This document shows, in pieces, positions 54,042-62,850 of a stretch of DNA of 64,000 nucleotides. Origin of the DNA: Alteripontixanthobacter maritimus (GTDB lineage: Bacteria; Pseudomonadota; Alphaproteobacteria; Sphingomonadales; Sphingomonadaceae); NCBI RefSeq assembly GCF_003340475.1, contig NZ_QBKA01000002.1, positions 2,241,501 through 2,305,500 on the forward strand. Direction: 5' to 3'. The stretch's first letter is position 1. Each line of letters begins with the position of its first letter. A model generated the notes under the pieces. The model was not told where the DNA came from and ran no database searches. It saw only the letters and a program-made list of their open reading frames with translations. The translations under genes were made by a program, and so were the position numbers.

Positions 54042-54728
54042 TTGCCCACACTCATCCTCGTCCGTCACGGCCAGAGCGAATGGAACCTCCAGAACCGTTT
54101 CACCGGCTGGTGGGATGTCGATCTGACCGACAAGGGCGTGTCCGAGGCGAAAGCGGCGGGCGCTTTGCTAAAAGAACGCGGCGTTCTGCCCACGATCTGC
54201 TTCACATCTGTGCAGACCCGCGCCATCCGCACCGCGCATCTAGCCTTGCTGGAAGCGGGCCGGGTGTGGATCCCGGTGACTCGCGACTGGCACCTGAACG
54301 AGCGGCATTATGGCGGGCTGACCGGGCTGGACAAGCAGGAAACCCGCGACAGGCACGGCGACGAGCAGGTGCATATCTGGCGCCGCAGCTTCGACACGCC
54401 GCCCCCGCCGATCGAGCCGGGCAGCCAGTATGATCCGGCCAACGACGTGCGGTATGAAGGTATCGATGTGCCATCGGCCGAAAGCCTGAAAATGACCATC
54501 GAGCGGGTGCTGCCCTATTGGGAAGCGGAAATACTGCCTGTGCTGGCCAGCGGCGAGACGGTGGTGATTTCCGCCCACGGCAATTCCCTGCGCGCGCTGG
54601 TCAAGCATCTCTCCGATATTTCCGACGAAGATATAACGGGCCTGGAAATCCCGACCGGGCAGCCGATCATCTATGAATTCGATGATCGCATGCAGCCGGG
54701 CGAAATGCGCTATCTGAAGGATATTTGA
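54042..54728 (+). CDS. gpmA: 2,3-bisphosphoglycerate-dependent phosphoglycerate mutase
   Basis: Glycolytic mutase of 228 residues from a TTG start with GGAG 7 bases upstream. [12 protein letters not shown] holds the phosphohistidine, [13 protein letters not shown] the substrate site and [16 protein letters not shown] the second His. The longer frame (ATG 54000) would add 14 non-family residues. Starts the long plus-strand run into purE, which begins 1 bp after its stop codon. Confidence 0.94.
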   Translation: MPTLILVRHGQSEWNLQNRFTGWWDVDLTDKGVSEAKAAGALLKERGVLPTICFTSVQTRAIRTAHLALLEAGRVWIPVTRDWHLNERHYGGLTGLDKQETRDRHGDEQVHIWRRSFDTPPPPIEPGSQYDPANDVRYEGIDVPSAESLKMTIERVLPYWEAEILPVLASGETVVISAHGNSLRALVKHLSDISDEDITGLEIPTGQPIIYEFDDRMQPGEMRYLKDI

Positions 54729-54729
54729 G

Positions 54730-55236
54730 ATGGCCGCGCACCAGCCCTCCGCACAGAAACCCGAAGTCGTGATCTGCATGGGCAGCCAGTCCGACTGGCC
54801 GACTATGCGGAAATGCGCCGATGTGCTGGCGCATCTCGACGTCCCGCACGAAGCGCGCATCGTGTCGGCCCACCGCACCCCCGACCGGATGGTGGAATTT
54901 GCGAAATCGGCCGAGGCGGAAGGGGTAAAAGTCATCATTGCCGGTGCTGGCGGCGCGGCGCATCTGCCCGGCATGATCGCCGCGATGACGCAGCTTCCGG
55001 TGCTGGGCGTGCCGGTGCAGTCAAAAGCGCTTTCCGGGCAGGACAGCCTGCTTTCCATCGTGCAGATGCCCGCCGGCGTGCCGGTCGGCACACTTGCCAT
55101 CGGGGAAGCGGGCGCGACCAATGCCGGGCTGATGGCAGCGGCCATCCTGGCGCTGGGCGATACAGGCCTCGCAGACCGTCTCAAGGCATGGCGCGCCGCA
55201 CGCAGCGATGCCGTGGCCGACCATCCGTCTGACTGA
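54730..55236 (+). CDS. purE: N5-carboxyaminoimidazole ribonucleotide mutase
   Basis: Purine synthesis step converting N5-CAIR to CAIR, 168 residues. [23 protein letters not shown] and [12 protein letters not shown] are the class-I PurE signature. One base separates it from gpmA and 12 from purK. Confidence 0.96.
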   Translation: MAAHQPSAQKPEVVICMGSQSDWPTMRKCADVLAHLDVPHEARIVSAHRTPDRMVEFAKSAEAEGVKVIIAGAGGAAHLPGMIAAMTQLPVLGVPVQSKALSGQDSLLSIVQMPAGVPVGTLAIGEAGATNAGLMAAAILALGDTGLADRLKAWRAARSDAVADHPSD

Positions 55237-55248
55237 TCGGGCCTGCGA

Positions 55249-56337
55249 ATGAGCGATAACGCGACACTGAAACCCGGCTCCACCATCGGGATATTGGGCG
55301 GCGGGCAGCTGGGCCGGATGCTGGCGATCGAGGCGGCCTATCTGGGCTACCGTGTGATCACCTACGCACCGGAAGCGCACAGCGTAGCGGCGCAGGTCAG
55401 CAACGACGTGTTTCAGAACAAGTGGAACGATAGCGCGGCGATGGCGGCGTTTGCCGCGCAGTGCGATGTGGTGACGTGGGAATTCGAAAACGTGCCGGTC
55501 GAACCACTTGCCCCGCTGGAAAGCTTGCTCGCCCCGCATCCGCGCGCGCTGGAAACAGCGCAGGACCGGCTGGCGGAAAAACGCTTCGTCGAACAATTGG
55601 GCGGGCGCACCGCGCCTTACGCATCGGTCGAGACCACCGCCGATCTCGATGCCGCGATCGACCGCATCGGCGCGCCCGGCATCCTTAAGACCCGGCGCGA
55701 CGGTTATGACGGCAAGGGTCAGTGGCGCATCGAATCGCGCCATGACGCGGATGGCATCGCGCTACCCGGCACGCCGTGCATTTACGAAGGCCTGGTCACG
55801 TTCGAGGCGGAGTTCTCCGTCATCCTGGTGCGCGGACAGAACGGCGAAATCCGGTTTTGGGACAGCGCGGAAAATACCCACGAAGGCGGCATCCTTACTC
55901 GCTCTACCCTGCCCCCGTGCAAGGCAGTCGCCGATCAGGTCGAGGCTGCGCGCGAGCTGGCGCGGCAGGTGGCGGATGCGTTGGAATATACCGGCGTGTT
56001 GACGGCGGAATTTTTCGCCACGGCAGACGGCCCGGTGTTCAACGAGATCGCGCCGCGCGTACACAATTCGGGCCACTGGACCATCGAAGGCGCGGTCACC
56101 AGCCAGTTCGCCAATCACATCCGTGCCATCTGCGGTCTGCCTCTCGGCGACACCACCACCACCGCGCCGCAAATCGAGATGGAAAACATCATCGGCAAGG
56201 CAGCTGGGACCGCCACTGACCTGCTAGCCGAGTCCGGCGCGCATCTGCATCTCTACGGCAAGACCAAGGCGCGCAAGGGCCGCAAGATGGGCCATGTCAC
56301 GCGCATCGGGCACGATCCGGTAGCGCCAGCGGAATGA
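55249..56337 (+). CDS. purK: N5-carboxyaminoimidazole ribonucleotide synthase
   Basis: ATP-grasp enzyme partner of PurE, 362 residues. IGILGGGQLGRMLAIEA, TWEFENVP, KTRRDGYDGKGQW and FNEIAPRVHNSGHWTIEG are diagnostic. Overlaps folA by 4 bases (ATGA). Confidence 0.97.
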   Translation: MSDNATLKPGSTIGILGGGQLGRMLAIEAAYLGYRVITYAPEAHSVAAQVSNDVFQNKWNDSAAMAAFAAQCDVVTWEFENVPVEPLAPLESLLAPHPRALETAQDRLAEKRFVEQLGGRTAPYASVETTADLDAAIDRIGAPGILKTRRDGYDGKGQWRIESRHDADGIALPGTPCIYEGLVTFEAEFSVILVRGQNGEIRFWDSAENTHEGGILTRSTLPPCKAVADQVEAARELARQVADALEYTGVLTAEFFATADGPVFNEIAPRVHNSGHWTIEGAVTSQFANHIRAICGLPLGDTTTTAPQIEMENIIGKAAGTATDLLAESGAHLHLYGKTKARKGRKMGHVTRIGHDPVAPAE

Positions 56338-56858
56338 GCGATTCCGACGCATCCGAGATCTTCATGGTTTATGCCCGCGCTGCCAATGGCGTGATCGGGC
56401 GCGACGGAACGCTGCCATGGCATATTCCCGCCGACCTCAAGCGCTTCAGGGCGCTAACGCTAGGCCGTCCGATGGTGATGGGCCGCAAGACTTTCGAAAG
56501 CCTGCCCGGCCTGTTGCCGGGTCGTCGCCATATCGTGCTGACGCGGCGTGACAGCTTCCATCCGGACGGCGTGGACATTGCCCATTCCGTCGCCGAGGCG
56601 CGCGCCATGGCAGCACAGGACAATACCAGCGGGCAAGTTGCCGTCATCGGCGGGGCAGCGGTTTACGACGCCTTTCGCAAACTGGCGGACCGCATCGAGG
56701 TGACCGAGATCCACGCCGATTTCGACGGCGATACCGTAATGAAGCCGCTCGGCGCGACGTGGGAAGTCACCGCGCGCGAGGATCATCCGGCAGAGGGAGA
56801 CAGGCCTGCTTTCTCCTTCGTAACCTATCGCCGGACCGCCCCCGGACCAGCCGCCTGA
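56334..56858 (+). CDS. folA: Dihydrofolate reductase
   Basis: NADPH-dependent enzyme regenerating tetrahydrofolate, 174 residues. NGVIGRDGTLPWHIPADLKRF covers the Met20-loop and substrate Asp-equivalent region, MGRKTFESLP and VIGGAAVYDAF bind NADPH. The Asp of the classic W-x-x-PxD position is in PADLKRF. Coupled to purK by ATGA and to ribF by TGATG. Confidence 0.95.
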   Translation: MSDSDASEIFMVYARAANGVIGRDGTLPWHIPADLKRFRALTLGRPMVMGRKTFESLPGLLPGRRHIVLTRRDSFHPDGVDIAHSVAEARAMAAQDNTSGQVAVIGGAAVYDAFRKLADRIEVTEIHADFDGDTVMKPLGATWEVTAREDHPAEGDRPAFSFVTYRRTAPGPAA

Positions 56859-57784
56859 TGCGCTGGCTCGATCACCGTGACGAGGTTCCCAAACCCTTGC
56901 GCGGCGCGATAATCGCGCTCGGCAATTTCGACGGGTTCCACCGCGGACACCAGGCGGTAGCAGGCGAAGCGATCGACTGGGCGCGCAGCGAAGGTCGCCC
57001 TTCCATTGTTGCCACCTTCGACCCGCATCCGGTGCGCTTCTTCAAACCCGACGTACCGCCGTTTCGCCTGACCACGCTGGAGCAACGGCAGGAGCTTTAT
57101 CTGGCCGCCGGAGCAAGCGCGATGCTAGTGTTCCATTTCGACGCGGAACTGGCCGGGACCAGCGCCGAGGACTTCATCACCGAGCTGCTGGTAAGCCGCT
57201 TTGGCGCGCATGGCGTGGTGACGGGAGACGATTTCACTTTCAGCAAGGGCGCGCGCGGTAATGTCGCGATGCTGCGCAAAACGGGCACTTCCGCCGGTCT
57301 GCATTCGCGCACTGTGTCCCCAGTTGGCGACCAAGGCGCGGTCGTATCCTCCAGCCGCATCCGCGAGGCGTTGCGCAATGGCGATCCTGAAACCGCCGCC
57401 GCCCTGCTGACCCGCCCATTCGCGATTCGCGGTATCGTGGAACATGGCGACAAGGTGGGCCGCACCATCGGTTATCCCACAGCCAACATCGCACTGGAAA
57501 CCTATCTCCGCCCGAAATACGGCATCTATGCCGTCACCGGGCGCGTGCTGGCCACCGGCGAGGTGCTGAAAGGCGCGGCCAATATCGGCATCCGCCCGCA
57601 GTTCGAACCGCCCAAGGAATTGCTCGAACCGCATTTCTTTGACTTCGACGGCGATCTCTACGGGCAGGAGATCGAGGTGGCGTTCCACCACTTCCTGCGC
57701 GGCGAGGCGAAGTTCGATTCGCTGGACGAACTCATCTCGCAGATGGACAAGGACTGCGAACGCGCGCGCCACCTGCTGGCATAA
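56858..57784 (+). CDS. ribF: Bifunctional riboflavin kinase / FAD synthetase
   Basis: 308 residues. The N-terminal FMN adenylyltransferase domain has GNFDGFHRGHQAV and TFDPHPVRFF, then SSSRIREAL. The C-terminal riboflavin kinase domain has GRTIGYPTANI and the metal/phosphate loop with NIGIRPQF. Makes FMN and FAD used by the flavoenzymes above. TGATG overlap with folA. Confidence 0.96.
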   Translation: MRWLDHRDEVPKPLRGAIIALGNFDGFHRGHQAVAGEAIDWARSEGRPSIVATFDPHPVRFFKPDVPPFRLTTLEQRQELYLAAGASAMLVFHFDAELAGTSAEDFITELLVSRFGAHGVVTGDDFTFSKGARGNVAMLRKTGTSAGLHSRTVSPVGDQGAVVSSSRIREALRNGDPETAAALLTRPFAIRGIVEHGDKVGRTIGYPTANIALETYLRPKYGIYAVTGRVLATGEVLKGAANIGIRPQFEPPKELLEPHFFDFDGDLYGQEIEVAFHHFLRGEAKFDSLDELISQMDKDCERARHLLA

Positions 57785-57869
57785 CATATCCGTTGGCCGG
57801 GAACGGCGCGGCGCGCGAACCGGTTGGTAAAGCAAACCATCGACGAAATACCCGCATTGGAGCGCCCGC

Positions 57870-58604
57870 ATGCCCATTCCCGACACCATCGAAGCCCAGC
57901 AGCAAGCTTACAGAAACAGCAAACCTTCCTTCCTCGGACGCGGGATCGAGCGGTTGACCAATCCGGTCGGCAAGACTCTGGCAAATCTGGTGCCCAAGTC
58001 GCTGATGGAAGGGGTTCTCAAAGGCATCGACAGCGCGATGAGCGTGCCCGCATTGCTCGATTTCGATCACGACAAGGCTGACTTTGCCGCCAGCCAGAAG
58101 GCGGCGCGCAAGGTTGAGCGCTATGCCCGCAGCATCAACGCCGCCAGCGGCGCAGCGGCAGGGTTCGCCGGCGCGCTGACCGCCAGTGCGGATATTCCCG
58201 CCACCATTGCAGTCGCGCTGCGGAACATCCGCGATACCGGACGCGCCTATGGCTACGAGGGTGATGGCAAGCGCGAACAGGTGTTCCGCCTGCAAGTGCT
58301 GGAACTCGCCGCGCTGGACGATCCAGAGGACCGCAAGGCCCGGCTGGATATGCTGGAAAACGATATTGCCGACGATGGCAGCCTGACACCGATTGCCACC
58401 CAGAGCATCGAACCGCTGGTGGACCAGATCGTGGAGCGCGTCAGCCGCGCCATCGCCTTTGCCACGTTCCGCAGGCGCGCCGGCATGCTGGTGCCGCTGA
58501 TCGGGTCAGCCGTGGGCGGCTTCGTCAATTCGCAGTTCCAGCAGGACGTCAGCAAGGCGGCGCGTTACGCGTTTCAGGCGCGGCGCATCGCACAGGGAGA
58601 ATAG
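57870..58604 (+). CDS. EcsC family protein
   Basis: A 244-residue protein matching the EcsC family (helical, membrane-associated). An amphipathic N-terminal part precedes the Ala/Gly-rich ASGAAAGFAGALTASADIPATIAVALRNI segment (about 95-123), then charged helices and a second Gly-rich stretch (GMLVPLIGSAVGGFVNSQF). In Bacillus EcsC partners an ABC exporter; no such genes are present here. Lies 85 bp after ribF and 40 bp before ileS. Confidence 0.82.
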   Translation: MPIPDTIEAQQQAYRNSKPSFLGRGIERLTNPVGKTLANLVPKSLMEGVLKGIDSAMSVPALLDFDHDKADFAASQKAARKVERYARSINAASGAAAGFAGALTASADIPATIAVALRNIRDTGRAYGYEGDGKREQVFRLQVLELAALDDPEDRKARLDMLENDIADDGSLTPIATQSIEPLVDQIVERVSRAIAFATFRRRAGMLVPLIGSAVGGFVNSQFQQDVSKAARYAFQARRIAQGE

Positions 58605-58644
58605 GGTTTAACGGGGCGCGCTTATGCCGTAACGGCGCATCCCT

Positions 58645-61635
58645 ATGGCCGATACTCCATCCCCTGACCAAACTCCCCCCGATCGGACCCCCGTCGCACC
58701 GCGCGATTACAAGGATACCGTCTTCCTGCCGAAGACCGGCTTCCCGATGAAGGCCGGTCTGCCGCAGAAGGAGCCGGTCATTCAGGCGAAGTGGGAAGCG
58801 GACGATCTGTATGGCCAGACGCGCACCGCGCGGGAGGGCCGCGAAAAGTTCATCCTGCATGACGGCCCCCCTTACGCCAATGGCGACATGCATATCGGCC
58901 ACGCGCTGAACCATGTGCTGAAGGATACGGTGGTCCGCACGCAGACGCTGCTGGGCAAGGACGCGCCTTATGTGCCGGGCTGGGATTGCCACGGCCTGCC
59001 GATCGAATGGAAGGTGGAGGAACTCTACCGCAAGAAGAAGCGCAACAAGAAGGACGTGCCGGCCGACGAATTCCGCGCCGAATGCCGCGCCTATGCCGCC
59101 AAATGGGTGGACGTGCAGCGGGACCAGTTGAAACGGCTGGGCATCGGCGGACGCTGGGACAAGCCCTACCTCACCATGCGCCCCGAAGCGGAAGGCGCGA
59201 TCGTCGCCGAACTGCACAAATTCGCCGAGACCGGCCAGCTCTACCGCGGCGCGAAGCCGGTGATGTGGAGCCCGGTGGAAGAAACCGCGCTGGCAGACGC
59301 CGAGGTCGAATATCAGGACCTGACCGACAGCCCGCAGATCGACGTGGCATTCGAGATTGTGGAGTCGCCGATTACGGAACTCGTCGGCGCATACGCTGTC
59401 ATCTGGACGACGACGCCTTGGACGATTCCTGTAAACCAGGCGCTCGCGTACGGGCCGGAAATTGAATACGCTCTTATCGAAGCCAGTTTTTACGCACCGC
59501 AGAATGGGGCATCGCCCGGCAATGGGTCGATGGATTTTCGTTTGCTGGTCGCAAAAAGCCTCCAAGACGAGTTCTTAAAGCGCAACTCAGGCGATGAAGT
59601 AAGCGTGCAGGTATCTGAATTGTGGTCCGGCAAAGGCTCCGACCTAGCCGGAACCATCGTCCGCCACCCGATGCACCATCTTGGCGGGTTCTACGCCAAG
59701 CCGCGCCCTTTGCTCGCGGGCGATTTCGTCACCACCGACAGCGGCACCGGCATCGTCCATATGTCGCCCGACCACGGCGAGGACGATTTCGACCTGTGCA
59801 AGGCCAACGGCATCGATCCGGTCTTCGCGGTCATGGGCGATGGCCGCTATCGCGACGACTGGCTGTGGCTGGGCGGTGATGATGAACGGCGCCGGTCGGT
59901 CATCAACAAGCCCTTCAACGCACCCGACGGCCCCATCTGCAGCGATCTGCGCGATGCGGGCGCGCTGCTGTCCGCCAGCGCCGATTATTCGCACAGCTAC
60001 CCGCATTCCTGGCGCTCCAAGGCCAAGGTCGTTTATCGGTGCACGCCCCAATGGTTCATCGCAATCGACGAGAAGCTGGAGCACATCTGCCCCAAATCAC
60101 CGGAAGACCGCAGCTGGGAAAGCGAAGGTGGCGCTGTCGATCCGTCCGAAGAAGGCCGCGATGGATCGCAGTCCCTGCGCCAGACCGCGCTTTCGGAAAT
60201 CGAACGGGTGCGCTTCATTCCGGAAAAGGGGCGCAACCGCCTGCGCTCCATGGTCGAAGGCCGCCCGGACTGGCTAATCAGCCGCCAGCGCGCTTGGGGC
60301 GTGCCACTGGCTCTGTTCGTCCACCGCGAGACGGGCGAGCTGTTGGTGGACAGGGACGTGAACCAGCGCATTCAGGCCGCCATCACCGAAGGCACGGTGG
60401 ACGCATGGGAAGCATCCCGCGCGTCGGAATTCCTCGGCCCGGACCGCAATCCGGACGATTACGAGATGGTCACCGATATCCTCGATGTCTGGTTCGACAG
60501 CGGATCGACCCATGCCTTTGTGCTAGAATCGGACGAATGGCCCGAACTTTCCAGCCCCGCCGACCTCTACCTGGAAGGCAGCGACCAGCATCGCGGCTGG
60601 TTCCAATCCAGCCTGCTGGAAAGCTGCGGCACTCGTGGCCGCGCGCCCTATAACGAAGTGCTGACTCACGGTTTCACGATGGATTCCAAGGGCTTCAAGA
60701 TGTCCAAGAGCCTGGGTAACACCGTCAATCCATTGAAAGTGATGGAGCAATACGGGGCCGATATCATCCGCCTGTGGGCGCTTTCGGTCGATTACACCGA
60801 AGACCACCGCATCGGGGACGAAATCCTGAAAGGTGTGGGCGACCAGTATCGCCGACTGCGCAACACGTTCCGCTATCTGCTGGGCGCGCTGGACGGGTTC
60901 GTGGGCGATCTGTCGGACGAGACGCCGATTCCCGAGTTGGAAGTCTATATCCTGTCGCTGCTGGCGCAGCTCGACGCGAATTTGCGCCGCGCCGTGGATG
61001 ATTACGATTTCAACACCTACACTCGGCTGCTGGTGGATTTCTGCAACGAGGACCTGAGCGCGTTCTTCTTCGATATCCGCAAGGACCGGCTTTATTGCGA
61101 CGGACCGGACGCGCCCGAACGGCGTGCCTACCGGCAGGTGCTGGATATCCTGTTCCACGCGCTCGTTCGATATGCCGCGCCGGTGCTGGTCTATACCGCA
61201 GAAGAGGTCTGGCAGACCCGATACCCGCAGGACGGCGAACAGGGCGGCAGCGTGCATCTGCTGGAATGGCCCGATATCCCGCAGGTCACTGTCGATACCG
61301 ACCGCTGGGCGAAACTGCGCGCCTTGCGCGAACGCGCCAATGAGGCGATCGAGCCCTTACGCCGCGACAAGACCATCCGCTCCAGCCTGGAAGCCGACGT
61401 TACCGTGCCTGAAAGTGCCATTCCCGAAGGCGTGAGCGATGCCATGTTGGCCGAGCTGTTCATCGCCGCGTCAGTCACTCGCACGCAAGGCGGAGATGTG
61501 ACAGTCACCCGTACCTCCGACCATAAATGCGGCCGCTGCTGGCGGCTGTTGCCCGATGTGAGTGCGAACGGCGCGCTGTGCGATCGGTGCGACGATGTGG
61601 TTACCAGCCTGGACAATGCAGGAGTGGCGGCATGA
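58645..61635 (+). CDS. ileS: Isoleucine-tRNA ligase
   Basis: A 996-residue class-I synthetase. HDGPPYANGDMHIGHALNH holds HIGH, then the CP1 editing domain (TTTPWTIPVNQALAY at about 252-266, with GIVHMSPDHGEDDF). KMSKSLGN follows, and the C-terminal zinc finger CGRCWRLLPDVSANGALCDRC. It is longer than the E. coli type (938) partly because of an acidic insert at about residues 480-510. The stretch 59463-59640 in the editing domain is about 51% GC against about 66% in flanking codons. Confidence 0.96.
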   Translation: MADTPSPDQTPPDRTPVAPRDYKDTVFLPKTGFPMKAGLPQKEPVIQAKWEADDLYGQTRTAREGREKFILHDGPPYANGDMHIGHALNHVLKDTVVRTQTLLGKDAPYVPGWDCHGLPIEWKVEELYRKKKRNKKDVPADEFRAECRAYAAKWVDVQRDQLKRLGIGGRWDKPYLTMRPEAEGAIVAELHKFAETGQLYRGAKPVMWSPVEETALADAEVEYQDLTDSPQIDVAFEIVESPITELVGAYAVIWTTTPWTIPVNQALAYGPEIEYALIEASFYAPQNGASPGNGSMDFRLLVAKSLQDEFLKRNSGDEVSVQVSELWSGKGSDLAGTIVRHPMHHLGGFYAKPRPLLAGDFVTTDSGTGIVHMSPDHGEDDFDLCKANGIDPVFAVMGDGRYRDDWLWLGGDDERRRSVINKPFNAPDGPICSDLRDAGALLSASADYSHSYPHSWRSKAKVVYRCTPQWFIAIDEKLEHICPKSPEDRSWESEGGAVDPSEEGRDGSQSLRQTALSEIERVRFIPEKGRNRLRSMVEGRPDWLISRQRAWGVPLALFVHRETGELLVDRDVNQRIQAAITEGTVDAWEASRASEFLGPDRNPDDYEMVTDILDVWFDSGSTHAFVLESDEWPELSSPADLYLEGSDQHRGWFQSSLLESCGTRGRAPYNEVLTHGFTMDSKGFKMSKSLGNTVNPLKVMEQYGADIIRLWALSVDYTEDHRIGDEILKGVGDQYRRLRNTFRYLLGALDGFVGDLSDETPIPELEVYILSLLAQLDANLRRAVDDYDFNTYTRLLVDFCNEDLSAFFFDIRKDRLYCDGPDAPERRAYRQVLDILFHALVRYAAPVLVYTAEEVWQTRYPQDGEQGGSVHLLEWPDIPQVTVDTDRWAKLRALRERANEAIEPLRRDKTIRSSLEADVTVPESAIPEGVSDAMLAELFIAASVTRTQGGDVTVTRTSDHKCGRCWRLLPDVSANGALCDRCDDVVTSLDNAGVAA

Positions 61636-62174
61636 CCGTCGTGACCAAGCGCCGCCTGATCGGGCTCGCCATCGCGCTGGCGATCTTCGCCGTCGATCAA
61701 TACATCAAATGGCTGATGGTCGGCCCGCTCGATCTGCGCAACCAACCGGGCGGCGTGATCGAACTGATCCCGTTCTTCGACCTGCGCTGGACGCAGAACT
61801 TCGGCATCTCGCTTGGCCTGTTCGAAGCGACTTCGATGGAAATGCGCTGGGCGCTGGTCGCGGTCACTGCACTGATCGCCGTTGTCGTCACCATCTGGAT
61901 GCTGCGCGAGCGAGTGATGGGCGACATCATCGGCCTGTCGCTGATCCTCGGCGGCGCGCTCGGCAATATCAAAGACCGGTACGATCTTGGCTATGTGATC
62001 GACTATGCCGATCTGCATTTCGGCACCTTCCGACCGTTCCTGATTTTCAACGTAGCGGACGCCGCGATCACCATCGGCGTCCTGATTATCCTTGCCCGCT
62101 CCTTCTTCATGTCCGAAAAGGATGGCGAAAACGACGAACCGGCACCCGATGCCGCGGAGACAAACCATGCGTAA
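61632..62174 (+). CDS. lspA: Lipoprotein signal peptidase
   Basis: A 180-residue inner-membrane aspartic peptidase that trims diacylglyceryl-prolipoproteins. Four helices; the catalytic Asp residues lie in GGALGNIKDRYDLG-VIDY and NVADAAITIGV. Overlaps ileS by 4 bases (ATGA), the common ileS-lspA pairing. Also serves the lipoprotein genes in this window. Confidence 0.96.
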   Translation: MTVVTKRRLIGLAIALAIFAVDQYIKWLMVGPLDLRNQPGGVIELIPFFDLRWTQNFGISLGLFEATSMEMRWALVAVTALIAVVVTIWMLRERVMGDIIGLSLILGGALGNIKDRYDLGYVIDYADLHFGTFRPFLIFNVADAAITIGVLIILARSFFMSEKDGENDEPAPDAAETNHA

Positions 62175-62580
62175 AGCTAAAGTCACCCTTCCCCTGATCA
62201 TCGGCGCGGCCGCCATGCTGGCAGGCTGCGGCAGCGGCGGGTTCCTGAACCGCGAACGGCCAGACGAGTTCGCCGTGCAGCGGCAGGCACCCTTGGTTGT
62301 ACCGCCCGACTTCAACCTGGTGCCGCCAGCCCCCGGCGCTCCGCGTCCGGCGGAAGGCACTGCCAGCGAGCAGGCACTCGAAGTGCTGTTCGGCGGCCCC
62401 GCAGCGCGCAGCGGCGTTGAAACCAGCGCTCTCGACCGCGCCGGCACTGCCGCGCCCGGCATCCGCAGTTCGATCGGCGATCCTGAAACCAACACGGTCG
62501 CCAAGGGCCGCGTCACGCAGGACATCGTCGCCGCACCCGAAGGCGACGGGGCAACTGCGCAGGCGGTGATACCTTCTTGA
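62167..62580 (+). CDS. DUF3035-type lipoprotein
   Basis: 137 residues. MRKAKVTLPLIIGAAAMLAGCGSG has a lipobox (LAGC). PDEFAVQRQAPLVVPPDFNLVPP is the DUF3035 hallmark. The remainder is Pro/Ala-rich and disordered. Overlaps the lspA 3' end by 8 bases. Function unknown; conserved next to lspA in this order of bacteria. Confidence 0.88.
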   Translation: MRKAKVTLPLIIGAAAMLAGCGSGGFLNRERPDEFAVQRQAPLVVPPDFNLVPPAPGAPRPAEGTASEQALEVLFGGPAARSGVETSALDRAGTAAPGIRSSIGDPETNTVAKGRVTQDIVAAPEGDGATAQAVIPS

Positions 62581-62585
62581 TGTGA

Positions 62586-62605
62586 GCCTGACCTAGCGGT
62601 CAGGC
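62586..62605 (+). terminator. Stem-loop after the lipoprotein gene
   Basis: An 8-bp stem GCCTGACC/GGTCAGGC with a TAGC loop, 5 bp past the stop codon. No T-run follows; repeat copy B begins directly after it. Confidence 0.6.
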
Positions 62606-62607
62606 CC

Positions 62608-62836
62608 CTCAAACGCCGGGCGCCTGCATCCGCAGGCTTGGCTTCCTCGCATAAGCTCGGGCGGCCGGTTGGCCTTTGGTTTGCTTGTCGCAAACGGAAC
62701 TCGCGCGAGACCTGCTAGCTCGCACCCGGTTCCAGGTCACGGCGGTCCAGCGTGCGACCGCACGCCGGCCGGTAGGCCGGAAGCGTAAGGGAGCGCATGC
62801 GACCGCCGGCGCTTGAGGCCCAAACAAAAAACAAAA
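62608..62836. repeat. Dispersed repeat element, copy B (inverted relative to copy A)
   Basis: Terminal inverted repeats CTCAAACGCCGG (62608-62619) and CCGGCGCTTGAG (62806-62817), with an A-run (62821-62836) at one end only. A 32-bp block (62636-62667) is the exact complement of copy A 53584-53615. It fills the gap between the converging lspA-lipoprotein operon and the CNNM gene. Confidence 0.85.
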
Positions 62837-62850
62837 CCTCCCCCGCCGCG

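Noticed and set aside
61191-62693. 500-codon minus-strand frame across ileS end, lspA, the lipoprotein gene and repeat copy B
   Set aside because: It runs antisense to three real genes and takes its N-terminus from the dispersed repeat.
62609-62827. 72-codon frame inside repeat copy B
   Set aside because: Same reason as for copy A; a known kind of spurious gene call in repeats.
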